A stretch of DNA of 64,000 nt from Rufibacter latericius (GCF_003721515.1 NZ_RJJD01000001.1:682001-746000); one strand, 5' to 3'. Positions 9,025-18,674 are shown, numbered from the stretch's first letter. The notes: generated by a model from the letters alone, not told the origin. A program made the numbers and translations.

Positions 9025-9210
9025 TTAGGCGAGGGAGACCTTTTCCAACACCAAATCAAATCCCAACTGCTGCCGGTAAAGGGCTTTCAAGAACTCCAGC
9101 TTGGCACTGGCAAGTTGGATCATTTGATCCGGCGTGATATATCCCTGGGCTTGCTCATCCAGAAGTGGACTTTGAGGAGTTATATTTTCGATTAAGTTGG
9201 TCAGCTGCAT
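9025..9210 (-). CDS. Small hypothetical protein, 61 aa
   Basis: A short reading frame coding an acidic, largely helical protein (DQMIQLASAKLEFLKALYRQ). I do not recognise it. Support for a real gene is a -7 box TATTTTTG on the minus strand at 9260-9267, which would give a leader of about 45 bases before the ATG at 9210, and amino-acid composition like a normal soluble helical protein. It stands alone between phoU and the divergent hydrolase. Confidence 0.5.
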   Translation of the reverse strand: MQLTNLIENITPQSPLLDEQAQGYITPDQMIQLASAKLEFLKALYRQQLGFDLVLEKVSLA

Positions 9211-9259
9211 CTTGGTATACAGTTTGGGGGTGAATGGGGTAAACGAGATAATAACAATA

Positions 9260-9267
9260 CAAAAATA
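9260..9267 (-). promoter_or_regulatory. -7 promoter box for the 61-aa gene
   Basis: TATTTTTG on the minus strand, matching TAnnTTTG; no clear -33 element. Confidence 0.4.
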
Positions 9268-9400
9268 GAGGCTTATTTTCGCCTATCAGTACCTTTTAGC
9301 CCTACTCCTCTTTGTTCACGGTGAACATGCAGAAAAAACCGATGAATAAGTAAATTACAATTTAGGGTTATAATTCTTGTCTATTTTTCAAATTGTACGT

Positions 9401-9431
9401 TTGCGACCCCTCTTTAATTGCCGTAATTTTG
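9401..9431 (+). promoter_or_regulatory. Promoter of the YheT-like hydrolase gene
   Basis: TTTG with its TTG at 9401-9403, a 20-base spacer, and TAATTTTG at 9424-9431. This is one of the best two-element Bacteroidota-type promoters in the window. Confidence 0.65.
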
Positions 9432-9468
9432 CAGACCTCGGCCACGTATTTTGCTGGGGCTGAACCTT

Positions 9469-10428
9469 ATGCCGCTTCTTTCCTCCCGCTTCCATAAACG
9501 ACCTCGCTACCTTTTCAACGGGCATCTACAGACCATTCTGCCCAGCACCCTGCGTAAACTGCCGCCGGTCACGTATTCGCGGGAAAGGATTGTGACCCCA
9601 GACCAGGACTTTCTGGACCTTGACTGGTCTAAAACCGGGTCTGATACCTTGGTGGTGTTGTCGCATGGGCTGGAAGGTGATACCAACCGGCCGTACATGA
9701 AGGGGATGGTGCGGGCCATGAACCTAGCTGGCTGGGACGCCCTTGCCTGGAACTTCAGGAGCTGCAGCGGCGAGCCCAACCACCTATTGCGGTCTTACCA
9801 CATGGGCGCCGTGGAAGATTTGGATTTGGTGGTGCGCCACGCCTTGAAAATGGGCTATAAAACCCTTTACCTGGTGGGTTTCAGCATGGGCGGCAACCTG
9901 ACCCTCAATTACCTGGCGCAATGGGTAGAAAAAGTGCCGGCGCAGGTTGCCCGGGCAGCGGTGTTCTCAGTGCCCTGCCACATGAAAAGCGCCTGCGTGC
10001 AGTTGGCCAAGCCCGCTAACCGTATTTACATGCGGCGTTTTTTGCGGTCGTTGCACGAGAAGCTGAAAGAAAAAGCCCAACGTTTTGACCTGGACCTCAC
10101 CGACTACGAGAAGATCACCACCTTTGAGCAGTTCGATGACCGCTACACCGCACCTCTCCACGGCTTTGAAAACGCCGCCGACTACTACGAGCGATGCAGT
10201 TCGGTAGCTCATCTTCATCGTATCAAAGTGCCTACGTTGCTGGTGAACGCCCTTAACGATCCCTTTCTCTCCAAGGAGTGTTTTCCCGTGGAACAGGCCC
10301 AGCAGAACCCAAACTTCTACCTGGAGATGCCCAAAGACGGCGGACACGTGGGTTTCACCGAGGATTTCCGGAAAGGCCTTTATTACTCAGAGCGGAGAGC
10401 CGTGGAGTTTCTGCAAGGCAAGCTGTAG
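9469..10428 (+). CDS. Alpha/beta hydrolase of the YheT family
   Basis: Soluble hydrolase of 319 residues. The N-terminus carries the family text FNGHLQTILPSTLRK (about 13-27), followed by the alpha/beta core with VVLSHGLEGD (oxyanion region) and the nucleophile elbow GFSMGGN. A late aspartate in NALNDPFL and a histidine in GGHVGF complete the triad. The substrate of this family is poorly defined; carboxylester hydrolysis is the safe call. I chose the ATG at 9469; a TTG six codons earlier is in frame, and both lie downstream of the promoter at 9401-9431. Confidence 0.85.
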   Translation: MPLLSSRFHKRPRYLFNGHLQTILPSTLRKLPPVTYSRERIVTPDQDFLDLDWSKTGSDTLVVLSHGLEGDTNRPYMKGMVRAMNLAGWDALAWNFRSCSGEPNHLLRSYHMGAVEDLDLVVRHALKMGYKTLYLVGFSMGGNLTLNYLAQWVEKVPAQVARAAVFSVPCHMKSACVQLAKPANRIYMRRFLRSLHEKLKEKAQRFDLDLTDYEKITTFEQFDDRYTAPLHGFENAADYYERCSSVAHLHRIKVPTLLVNALNDPFLSKECFPVEQAQQNPNFYLEMPKDGGHVGFTEDFRKGLYYSERRAVEFLQGKL

Positions 10429-10430
10429 GC

Positions 10431-10466
10431 GTTTCTGGGCCCTTCTTTTGAAATCGGCTTAAAAGC
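10431..10466. repeat. Dispersed intergenic quasi-palindrome, copy 6
   Basis: GTTTCTGGGCCC, TTTTGAAAT, CGGCTTAAAAGC. It begins two bases after the hydrolase stop codon. The rest of the gap to 10727 is AT-rich with no further feature. Confidence 0.5.
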
Positions 10467-10727
10467 TCCAGCTGCGCTTTACTTCATTAAAAAAAATTTT
10501 TACTCCGAAAAAGCGAATAGAAGCACTTGAGGCTCAAAGGCATAGCTTACATGCATTTTTGGGTTGCAATTTTTTGGATACTGTCCTATCATTGCAACCG
10601 TTACCAGTAGGGGTATTCAGGAAGTAAGGTGTCTTTTGAGTACTTCTTAAAAGAGTAGGTTGGAACGAAGGGTTAGGCCGAAACTTATTTTAGAAAGTGG
10701 AATGCTTTAACTTTGAATGATATTGAG

Positions 10728-11411
10728 ATGCGCAGACACAAGACAGCTTTAAAAAACGTAAAGACAACATCTTCCCTTTTCCTTTTAAGTCTGGCCATTT
10801 TCCTAGGCTCCTGCGGAAAGTCAACGCATTCTACCTTCAGTAAACCCAACGAGAAATACCGCTCTGCCCGCGAGATTGCGGAACTGAAAAAGCGGGAACG
10901 CATGGAGCGCCGCCGCTCCGGCTCCTCTGGCAAACCCCTCAAAGAAATCCGGATCTCCAGCAGAGGCAACAAATCGCCGCGTTCCATTCATATCTCCGGC
11001 TCAGGAAACAGAGCATTCCGCCGCGACATTGAGACCGTGATCTCCACCGCCCGTTCCTACACCGGTACCCCTTACCAACTGGGCGGCACCTCCCGCATTG
11101 GCATGGACTGCTCAGGCCTGCTGTGCACCTCTTTCCAGGCCATTGATGTCATGCTCCCACGTACCTCCTCAGAGCAAAGTCTGTTTGGTCCGCCTATCTC
11201 TACCCAGGAGTTACAGGCAGGTGACCTGGTTTTCTTCAGCTCCTCTAAAAGCGAGTACAACATTACGCACGTAGGCATGGTCACCGAGGTGAAGAACCAG
11301 GGTGAAGTCTGGTTTATCCACGCCTCCACCTCTTTGGGGGTAAAAGAAGACAACCTCTATTCTCCTTACTATCATAAAATCTTTGTAAAAGCCGTTCGGC
11401 CGGCCATCTAA
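10728..11411 (+). CDS. NlpC/P60 (C40) family lipoprotein, probable cell-wall endopeptidase
   Basis: Lipoprotein of 227 residues: signal peptide with lipobox LGSC near residue 29, then a basic, serine-rich linker (about 30-105), then the C40 papain-like domain (about 106-225). The catalytic Cys is in GMDCSGLLCTSF and the His in ITHVGMV, with a third polar residue in FIHAST. Such enzymes cleave peptidoglycan stem peptides in the periplasm. I chose the ATG at 10728 because it gives a proper signal peptide; an in-frame TTG lies 15 bases earlier. It is followed by a 395-base gap, so it is probably monocistronic. Confidence 0.88.
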   Translation: MRRHKTALKNVKTTSSLFLLSLAIFLGSCGKSTHSTFSKPNEKYRSAREIAELKKRERMERRRSGSSGKPLKEIRISSRGNKSPRSIHISGSGNRAFRRDIETVISTARSYTGTPYQLGGTSRIGMDCSGLLCTSFQAIDVMLPRTSSEQSLFGPPISTQELQAGDLVFFSSSKSEYNITHVGMVTEVKNQGEVWFIHASTSLGVKEDNLYSPYYHKIFVKAVRPAI

Positions 11412-11613
11412 AGTTATCCTTAGGTTAAATTATTCTTTTTTTCGGAAAGCGGCTCTTTAGGAAAATCGCTAGAAGAACTACGTATTTTTACTAAACCCTC
11501 AAAGAAGGAACGAATAGAATAATTGCTAATTAACAACTTCTAAAAACCGTTAGAAAACCCTTAACTCAAAGGGGCTAACTATATTATTTTCTTGCAGCTA
11601 AGTTTGAATCTGG

Positions 11614-11646
11614 TTGCAAAACAAAAGAATTAAGTCTCTATCTTTG
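11614..11646 (+). promoter_or_regulatory. Upstream promoter of the first Oar-like gene
   Basis: TTG at 11614-11616, a 22-base spacer, and TATCTTTG at 11639-11646. It would give a leader of about 155 bases. Confidence 0.55.
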
Positions 11647-11781
11647 CGCCGTCAATTCACTGACCGCCAATAAAATGTTTTCCTCCCATAGGAATTTTGC
11701 ATTTTCTTCCCTTCTAAATTCTGTTGACATTCTTAATGTTAACTTAACAGTAGTCTCACCTACTTTTCTTTTTACCAATTC

Positions 11782-11789
11782 TATTTTTG
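11782..11789 (+). promoter_or_regulatory. Downstream promoter of the first Oar-like gene
   Basis: TATTTTTG, 17 bases before the ATG at 11807, giving a very short leader. It argues against any start upstream of 11807. Confidence 0.5.
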
Positions 11790-11806
11790 CACAAAAAAAA
11801 CCCTTT

Positions 11807-14800
11807 ATGAAAAACCTGATTACCCGATTGATGCTCATCGTGGTGATGTGTTTGCCTATGCACCTTAGTTGGGGCCAGGGCGCAACCACTGCCTCAATGA
11901 ACGGTGTAATTACTGACGCAACTGGAGCTGGCCTGGCCGGTGCAACCATTGTGGCGGTACACACACCTTCTAATACCCAGTATGCAGCCAGTGCTGACGC
12001 AAATGGTCGCTACAACTTACAAAACATGCGGGTTGGTGGTCCTTATACCCTTACCTCTACCTACGTAGGGTACCAAGATCAAAAAAGAGAGAACGTGTTC
12101 TTGTCTCTTGGTCAAAACCTGAAAGTAGATTTCAATTTGTCTCAGAGTGCCGTTGGCCTTAGCGAAGTACAGGTAGTGTCTGACCGTGGCGCAGTGATCA
12201 ATGCTGACCGCACGGGTGCCTCAACAAGTGTTTCACGGGAGCAAATCCAAAATCTTCCTACCCTAAACCGTGGCTTATCTGATTTCACAAGACTAACCCC
12301 ACAAGCCTCTTCTTCTGGCGGAGGAACTTCATTGGGCGGAGCTAACAACCGGTACAACAACATCACCATTGATGGTGCTGTTAACAATGACGTATTTGGT
12401 TTAGCCTCTAATGGTGCACCAGGCGGACAGGCTGGTACGCAACCTATCTCCTTAGATGCTATTGACCAGATCCAAATTGTACTTGCTCCTTATGATGTGA
12501 AGTTCGGTAACTTTACCGGTGGCGGTATCAATGCTGTTACCCGTTCTGGTACTAACAACCTTGAAGGTTCTATCTATGGCTTTGGACGTAACCAAAGCAC
12601 TGTTGGTAATGACCCAACCACTGAAATCAAGACAGCAGACTTCAAGGATTATCAAACTGGCTTCAGAATTGGTGGTCCGGTTATCAAGGACAAGTTGTTC
12701 TTCTTCTTGAATGGTGAAATCACACGTCGGAGCGAGCCATTGATCAACGGTTTAGGAACTGCTGGATCTCGGGTGCCAACTGATAGTGTGCAACAGATGT
12801 ACAACTTCCTTCAGACCCAATACGGTTATAATGCAGGTACTTTTGGCAATATTGATCGTAAAACGGAAAGCAATAAGTTATTTGCCCGTTTAGACTGGAA
12901 TATAACAGACCGTCATCAATTAACGCTTCGTCATAACTTTGTAGACGCTTTTGATGATAACATCACCCGTAGTCTTTCTGCCTTCCGTTTTGGCAATAAT
13001 GCTTACGTTTTCAATAGTGTTACCAACAGTACTGTTGCAGAGCTACGTAGCCGTTTCTCAGAAAATCTTTCTAACAGCTTAATTGTTGGTTATTCAAGAA
13101 TTAGAGATAACCGTGATGTACTTGGTCAACTCTTCCCTCAGGTAAGAATCAACTATAGCAATGGCGGTACAGGTACAGTAGATGCTGGTACAGAAAGAAG
13201 TTCTATCTACAATGAGCTGGATCAGGATATCTTTGAATTCACTGACAACCTTACTATATTTAGTGGTCGCCATACCTTCACGGTAGGTACGCACAATGAA
13301 TTCTTCCACTTCCGTAACCTGTTCATCAACAACGCAGCGGGTTATTACCAATTCCCAAGCTTCAAACGCTTTTTTGACCAAGGCTTACCAACAAGATTGC
13401 AAGCCACTTACTCAGCAGACACTAACAACCCACAACCGTCTGCAGAATTTGATGCAATGCAATTAGGTTTCTATGCGCAAGATGAGTTCTCTATCACAGA
13501 TAACTTCAGATTGACAGCTGGTATTCGTTTAGACATTCCGGTAATGCCAGACACCCCGCTTCGGAACGAAAAGGTGGAGACTACTTTTGCCAACACTCAA
13601 TACAGTGACTTACGGACAGATCAAACCCCAAGTGGCCAATTATTATGGGCTCCTAGAGTAGGCTTCAACTGGGATGTATTTGGTGACAAAACGTTTCAAT
13701 TAAGAGGTGGTACTGGTATCTTTACAGGACGTGTTCCATTTGTTTGGTTGTCAAACCAATTCACCAACAATGGTATCACCTTTAATAACATTGACTCATC
13801 TAGACCAACTAGATTCGAGCCAAACCCTAACAACCAAGCCTCTGTAGCTGGTGCTTCCACTGCCTCTGAAATCAACCTTGTGACTTCAGATTTCAAAATC
13901 CCACAAACCTTCCGTACCAACTTAGCAGCTGATTACACTCTTCCTTTTGGTATAGTTGCAACCGTTGAAGGTATTTACTCCAAGACCCTGAATGATATTG
14001 TTTACAAGAACATAAACTTGGTAGCCCCATCTGGCAACTTAGAAGGAGCTGATAAAAGACCAATTTACCCTTCAGTTAGACAATTGAACACGGCTTTCAC
14101 AAACGTAATTCTGCTTGACAATGCCAACAAAGGATATTCTTATAGCTTAACTGGTCAACTGCAGAAGAACTTTGATAATGGTTTGAACACTATGGTTGCT
14201 TACACCTACGGAAAGTCTAAAGACTTGAACAGCGGTTCTAGCAGCACTGCAGTATCAAACTGGCAGTTTAACCAGATAGCTTGGGATCCTAATAACCCAG
14301 AATTATCTTACTCCCGCTCAGATGTACGTCATCGCATTATTGCAACCGGTGGTTATACAGTGAAATACTTGGATCATTTCGGAACTTCAATCTCCCTGTT
14401 CTATGAAGGTCAGTCAGGATTACCTTTCACCTACCTGTACAGAAATGACTTGAACGGTGATGGTCAAAATGGTAACGACTTGATGTATGTACCAAGAGAC
14501 AGAAGTGAGATGCCTAACATGAGTGAGCAGCAGTGGAATGATCTGAACTCTTACATTGAAGGAGATACCTATCTTAGCAAACGTAGAGGTCAATACACAG
14601 AGCGTAACGGTGCCCGTATGCCATGGACACACCAAGTAGATTTGCGTCTTGCACAAGACCTCTACTTCAACGCTGCTGGCAAGAGCAATACCCTGCAACT
14701 TACTTTTGATATTTTCAACGTTGGAAACTTGGTTAACAATGATTGGGGACGTCAGTATTCAATCACTAACAGCGCGGTAGAACTAGTTTCTGCAACCCGT

Positions 14801-14911
14801 AATGGAAGTGGTGCTTCTTACACGTTCAGCAAGCCTGCTGGAAAGGTATGGGGCGAAACCTTCTCATCAAGATGGCAAGGACAAGTTGGTCTGCGTTACA
14901 TCTTCCAATAA
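11807..14911 (+). CDS. Oar-like TonB-dependent outer-membrane protein, copy 1
   Basis: Outer-membrane protein of 1034 residues. A signal peptide ends near SWG-QGATTASM (about residue 22). A carboxypeptidase-like regulatory domain follows (about 26-110, text GATIVAVHTPSNTQY), then a TonB plug (about 125-240, with RYNNITIDGAVNNDVFG) and a large beta-barrel ending GQVGLRYIFQ. The family resembles Myxococcus Oar and putative nutrient or peptide transporters; the ligand is unknown. It is closely related along its whole length to the gene at 15499. Its codons favour CGT, GGT and AAC as in atpD, pointing to strong expression. Two promoter candidates precede it and a perfect hairpin terminator follows at once. 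Confidence 0.9.
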   Translation: MKNLITRLMLIVVMCLPMHLSWGQGATTASMNGVITDATGAGLAGATIVAVHTPSNTQYAASADANGRYNLQNMRVGGPYTLTSTYVGYQDQKRENVFLSLGQNLKVDFNLSQSAVGLSEVQVVSDRGAVINADRTGASTSVSREQIQNLPTLNRGLSDFTRLTPQASSSGGGTSLGGANNRYNNITIDGAVNNDVFGLASNGAPGGQAGTQPISLDAIDQIQIVLAPYDVKFGNFTGGGINAVTRSGTNNLEGSIYGFGRNQSTVGNDPTTEIKTADFKDYQTGFRIGGPVIKDKLFFFLNGEITRRSEPLINGLGTAGSRVPTDSVQQMYNFLQTQYGYNAGTFGNIDRKTESNKLFARLDWNITDRHQLTLRHNFVDAFDDNITRSLSAFRFGNNAYVFNSVTNSTVAELRSRFSENLSNSLIVGYSRIRDNRDVLGQLFPQVRINYSNGGTGTVDAGTERSSIYNELDQDIFEFTDNLTIFSGRHTFTVGTHNEFFHFRNLFINNAAGYYQFPSFKRFFDQGLPTRLQATYSADTNNPQPSAEFDAMQLGFYAQDEFSITDNFRLTAGIRLDIPVMPDTPLRNEKVETTFANTQYSDLRTDQTPSGQLLWAPRVGFNWDVFGDKTFQLRGGTGIFTGRVPFVWLSNQFTNNGITFNNIDSSRPTRFEPNPNNQASVAGASTASEINLVTSDFKIPQTFRTNLAADYTLPFGIVATVEGIYSKTLNDIVYKNINLVAPSGNLEGADKRPIYPSVRQLNTAFTNVILLDNANKGYSYSLTGQLQKNFDNGLNTMVAYTYGKSKDLNSGSSSTAVSNWQFNQIAWDPNNPELSYSRSDVRHRIIATGGYTVKYLDHFGTSISLFYEGQSGLPFTYLYRNDLNGDGQNGNDLMYVPRDRSEMPNMSEQQWNDLNSYIEGDTYLSKRRGQYTERNGARMPWTHQVDLRLAQDLYFNAAGKSNTLQLTFDIFNVGNLVNNDWGRQYSITNSAVELVSATRNGSGASYTFSKPAGKVWGETFSSRWQGQVGLRYIFQ

Positions 14912-14930
14912 GCAATCAACTTAACCTTAT

Positions 14931-14963
14931 AAAAAAAGGCGAACCTATGGTTCGCCTTTTTTT
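14931..14963 (+). terminator. Intrinsic terminator after Oar-like copy 1
   Basis: Perfect 15-base-pair stem AAAAAAAGGCGAACC / GGTTCGCCTTTTTTT around a TAT loop, ending in a T run. Confidence 0.9.
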
Positions 14964-14994
14964 ATGCCCGTTTTTCTAAAAACCCCTCTAAAAC
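14961..14994. repeat. Dispersed intergenic quasi-palindrome, copy 7
   Basis: TTTATGCCC, GTTTTTCTAAAAAC, CCCTCTAAAAC. It follows directly on the terminator of Oar-like copy 1. Confidence 0.5.
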
Positions 14995-15090
14995 AGAATA
15001 ACCGAAAGTTGCCTTAACACTCGATTATTCCTGTGCACTGCCAGGGCACCAAAGTCCGGCACCCCTTTGGCCTTATCTTCGTTTCCCCGC

Positions 15091-15128
15091 CTCAGCGAGC
15101 CAGACAGAACCCTGCCTGGCTCGCTGAG
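15091..15128. repeat. Strong 13-bp inverted repeat in the Oar-like intergenic gap
   Basis: CTCAGCGAGCCAG at 15091-15103 and its exact complement at 15116-15128, loop of 12 bases, followed by TTTTTG. It could be a second terminator, the 3' end of a small RNA, or a repeat remnant. Confidence 0.6.
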
Positions 15129-15498
15129 TTTTTGCCCCGTTTTCTGGAAAGGGATCTTAAAACAAGAAGGCATTTCAATTTTAATAGCCTGCACAGATTA
15201 CCTGTTCCCGGTTCGCTTTCCATCCCGAGTTCATCTACCCGAAATAAGTTTTAGGCAGATATCAACCTGTCTTGTTTGCCGCCGTAAAGGAAACCAGCTA
15301 ACTCAATGATTATCTATCAGTTAGTATTTAAAATATTCTATATAAGCGGCACCTCCATCCGGCAGTCCTTGCTGGTCGCCTCCCAGGTTACAGACGGAGG
15401 AGTACTTCTGACTTAAGCGCTAGAGCTACCTCTTTTCAACTGCTACTCCCCTTTTCGCTTTTGAGTTCCTCAGCAGTATTGACCAAACAACCCCTTCT

Positions 15499-18400
15499 AT
15501 GAAAAAATTATCTACTCTCCTACTCCTCATCCTTCTTCTGTGTCTTTCTACCTCTCTCAGTTGGGGTCAGGGTGCTACAACAGCCTCCATGACGGGTGAG
15601 ATCACGGATGCCGGAGGTGTAGGGTTGCCCGGGGCCACTATTGTGGCCGTGCATACGCCTTCTAATACCCAATATGCCGCGAGCGCCAATGAAAACGGCC
15701 GGTTTAACCTACAGAACATGCGCGTGGGAGGTCCTTACACCATTACGGCCACTTACATTGGCTACCAGGACCAGCGCCGCGAAAACGTGTTCCTGTCCTT
15801 GGGGCAAACTCTTCGGTTAGACATAAACCTTGCCGCCAGTGCCGTAGGATTGAGTGAGGTGCAAGTGGTTTCTGAGCGGGGCGCGGTGATCAACGCAGAC
15901 CGCACCGGAGCCGCCACTAACGTATCGAGGGAGCAGATTGAACGCCTCCCTACCCTCAACCGCTCGTTACAGGACTTCACCCGGCTTACGCCACAGGCTT
16001 CGGGTAACTCTTTGGGTGGAGCCAACAACCGGTACAACAACATCACCATTGACGGAGCCGTGAACAATGACGTGTTCGGGATTGGTAGCACGGGTACTCC
16101 GGGCGGTCAGGCCGGTACGCAGCCTATTTCTCTGGATGCCATTGACCAGATTCAGGTGGTGCTGGCCCCGTATGACGTTAAATTCGGGAACTTCACCGGG
16201 GGCGGAATCAATGCCGTAACCCGCTCGGGCACCAACAACTGGGAAGGCTCTGCCTACGCCTTTGGGAGGAACGAGAAAACAGTAGGCGAGGACCCTGTGA
16301 CGGAGCAGGAAACCGCCGAGTTTAAGGATTACCAAACTGGTTTCAGGGTGGGTGGCCCGATTTTCAAGGACAAGTTGTTCTTCTTTCTGAACGGCGAGAT
16401 TACCCGCCGCACCGAGCCCCTATTGTTTAACCTGGGAGATCCTGGCAACATTGTTCCCGCCGAGGATGTGCGGAGAATCGCCGATACGCTCCGCATCCGG
16501 TATGGGTATGATCCCGGCACCCTGGGCCCTATCAACCGCCTCACCGAGAGTAACAAGCTTTTTGGCCGACTGGACTGGAACATCACCGACCGGCACCAAT
16601 TGACGTTGCGCCATAACTTCGTGGATGCCTTTGACGAAAACATCACCCGTACCAACACCACGTTCCGCTTCGGGGGGAATGCCTACCGGTTCAACAGTAA
16701 GACCAACAGCACCGTGGCCGAGCTTAGGAGCCGTTTTTCTGAAAGTCTCTCCAACAGCCTGATTGTGGGCTATTCCAGAATCAGGGAAGAACGGGATACG
16801 CCCGGCGGTCTATTTCCGCAGGTAACCATTCGGTTTGCCGGAAGCGGCAGCAATACCATCACGGCTGGTACTGAGCGCAGTTCGGCTTTCAATGAGCTGG
16901 ACCAGGACATCTTTGAGTTCACCGACAACCTGACCATTTTCCGGGGTCGCCACACCATCACCCTGGGTACCCACAACGAGTTCTTCGATTTCCGGAACCT
17001 GTTCATCAACAACTACAACGGCTATTACCAGTTTAACAGTGCCGAGGATTTTTACGCCGGCCGGCCGTTCCAGATTGAGCAGACCTATTCGGCCAGCGCC
17101 AACAATCCAACCCCGGCCGCTGAGTTCAACGCCATGCAGTTAGGATTCTATGTCCAGGATGAAATGGATGTGCTGCCTAACTTGCGGGTAACGTTGGGGC
17201 TGCGCGTGGATGTCCCCATCATCCCTGATGAACCGGCCCGTAACCTGGGCGTGGAAACCGCTTTCGAGAACTATCCGGCGTACACTAACCTGAGAACTGA
17301 CGTGACTCCAAGCGGACAGGTACTTTGGGCTCCCCGGCTTGGCTTCAACTGGGATGTGCGCGGCGACAAAACCATTCAGGTGCGCGGCGGTACCGGTATC
17401 TTCACGGGCAGGGTGCCGTTTGTGTGGCTCTCCAATCAGTTTGTGAACAACGGAATCACGTTCAACTCGCTGCAACTGCGCAACCAGACCGCGCCAAACC
17501 AATTCATCACCAACATAGACCAGATCAGGACCTTAGGAGCAGCCAGCAGTTCCACGGAGATCAACCTGATCACCGATGACTTTAAAATTCCGCAGACTTT
17601 CCGGACGAACCTGGCCGTGGACTTCACACTTCCCTTGGGCATCATCGCCACGTTGGAAGGGATCTATTCCAAAACCATGAACGACATCGTGTACCGAGAC
17701 ATCAACCTGTTAGACCCCACCGGTAACCTGACAGGACCTGACCAGCGGCCGCTCTATTCGTCGGGCCGGGTTTCCTCAGCGTTCACGAACGTGATTCTGC
17801 TGGATAACACCAACCGGGGCTATACCTATACCATCACCGGGCAGCTGCAGAAGAACTTCAACAACGGCATCAACACCATGGTGGCGTACACCTACGGAAG
17901 GTCAGAGGACGTGAACAGCGGCACCAGCAGCACGGCCCGCTCTAACTGGCAGTTCAACCAGGTGTACTGGAACCCCAATGACCCTGAGCTTTCTTTCTCC
18001 CGGTTTGACATCCGTCACCGCGTGATTGCCTCAGGGGGATACTCCATCAAGTGGCTGAACAACTTCGCAACATCGGTTTCATTGTTCTACGAAGGTCAAT
18101 CGGGTTTGCCCTTCACGTACCTGTATGCGGGCGATGTGAACAATGACGGCAGCAACGCAAACGACCTGCTCTATGTGCCCCGTACCTTTGAGGAAAGCGG
18201 CCTGATTGACCTTACCTCTAGCGGCGTGGTCACTCGCACCGCGGCGCAACAATGGACCGACCTGAATGCCTACATTGAGAATGACGATTACCTGAAGAGC
18301 CGACGGGGCCAATACGCGGAAAGACATGGAGCCCGCACCCCCTGGACCCATCGCGTGGACTTACGATTGGCTCAGGACATATTCCATAATTTCGGAGGTA

Positions 18401-18636
18401 AAAACCACACCCTACAACTCACCTTTGACGTTTTCAACATAGGCAACCTGTTCAACGCCGATTGGGGCCGCAATTACTCCGTCAATAACTCGGCAGTGGA
18501 ACTAGTCCGCTTCCAACGGCGGGACGAGAACAACCGTCCTTTGTTCACGTTCTCCAATCCTTCCACCTCCGTCTGGACCACCACTTTCTCTTCCAGATGG
18601 CAGGGACAAGCCGGAATACGCTACATTTTCCAGTAA
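15499..18636 (+). CDS. Oar-like TonB-dependent outer-membrane protein, copy 2
   Basis: Paralogue of the gene at 11807, 1045 residues, with the same order: signal peptide ending near SWG-QGATTASM, regulatory carboxypeptidase-like domain, plug with RYNNITIDGAVNNDVFG, barrel ending GQAGIRYIFQ. Differences are concentrated in presumed extracellular loops, including an insertion near residues 895-912 (FEESGLIDLTSSGV). Its codon use is GC-richer and ordinary, unlike copy 1. The pair probably arose by tandem duplication, the copies then diverging in ligand loops and expression level. A terminator follows directly. Confidence 0.9.
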   Translation: MKKLSTLLLLILLLCLSTSLSWGQGATTASMTGEITDAGGVGLPGATIVAVHTPSNTQYAASANENGRFNLQNMRVGGPYTITATYIGYQDQRRENVFLSLGQTLRLDINLAASAVGLSEVQVVSERGAVINADRTGAATNVSREQIERLPTLNRSLQDFTRLTPQASGNSLGGANNRYNNITIDGAVNNDVFGIGSTGTPGGQAGTQPISLDAIDQIQVVLAPYDVKFGNFTGGGINAVTRSGTNNWEGSAYAFGRNEKTVGEDPVTEQETAEFKDYQTGFRVGGPIFKDKLFFFLNGEITRRTEPLLFNLGDPGNIVPAEDVRRIADTLRIRYGYDPGTLGPINRLTESNKLFGRLDWNITDRHQLTLRHNFVDAFDENITRTNTTFRFGGNAYRFNSKTNSTVAELRSRFSESLSNSLIVGYSRIREERDTPGGLFPQVTIRFAGSGSNTITAGTERSSAFNELDQDIFEFTDNLTIFRGRHTITLGTHNEFFDFRNLFINNYNGYYQFNSAEDFYAGRPFQIEQTYSASANNPTPAAEFNAMQLGFYVQDEMDVLPNLRVTLGLRVDVPIIPDEPARNLGVETAFENYPAYTNLRTDVTPSGQVLWAPRLGFNWDVRGDKTIQVRGGTGIFTGRVPFVWLSNQFVNNGITFNSLQLRNQTAPNQFITNIDQIRTLGAASSSTEINLITDDFKIPQTFRTNLAVDFTLPLGIIATLEGIYSKTMNDIVYRDINLLDPTGNLTGPDQRPLYSSGRVSSAFTNVILLDNTNRGYTYTITGQLQKNFNNGINTMVAYTYGRSEDVNSGTSSTARSNWQFNQVYWNPNDPELSFSRFDIRHRVIASGGYSIKWLNNFATSVSLFYEGQSGLPFTYLYAGDVNNDGSNANDLLYVPRTFEESGLIDLTSSGVVTRTAAQQWTDLNAYIENDDYLKSRRGQYAERHGARTPWTHRVDLRLAQDIFHNFGGKNHTLQLTFDVFNIGNLFNADWGRNYSVNNSAVELVRFQRRDENNRPLFTFSNPSTSVWTTTFSSRWQGQAGIRYIFQ

Positions 18637-18639
18637 GCA

Positions 18640-18674
18640 TTTTAAGGGTACTTTTCAGAAAAGAGGGCGAAAAC
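18640..18674. repeat. Dispersed intergenic quasi-palindrome, copy 8
   Basis: TTTTAAGGGTA, CTTTTCAGAAAAG, AGGGCGAAAAC. It starts three bases after the stop of Oar-like copy 2, and its right half forms the left arm of the terminator at 18659-18692. Confidence 0.5.

Larger units (their letters stand above)
11412..11806. other. Regulatory gap before the first Oar-like receptor gene
   Basis: A 395-base AT-rich gap holding two tandem promoter candidates (11614-11646 and 11782-11789). The in-frame open extension from 11675 looks like untranslated leader because the second promoter lies inside it. Confidence 0.6.
14912..15498. other. Gap between the tandem Oar-like genes
   Basis: This 587-base gap holds a terminator (14931-14963), a dispersed quasi-palindrome (14961-14994) and a strong hairpin at 15091-15128. 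The remainder has short ORFs on both strands with no coding character. No clear TAnnTTTG box was found for the second gene. Confidence 0.6.

Noticed and set aside
11675-11806. 44-codon N-terminal extension of Oar-like copy 1
   Set aside because: A promoter box lies within it and the signal peptide starts at 11807.
14988-15309. Overlapping small ORFs on both strands between the Oar-like genes
   Set aside because: They cross the strong hairpin at 15091-15128 in three frames with no consistent composition.
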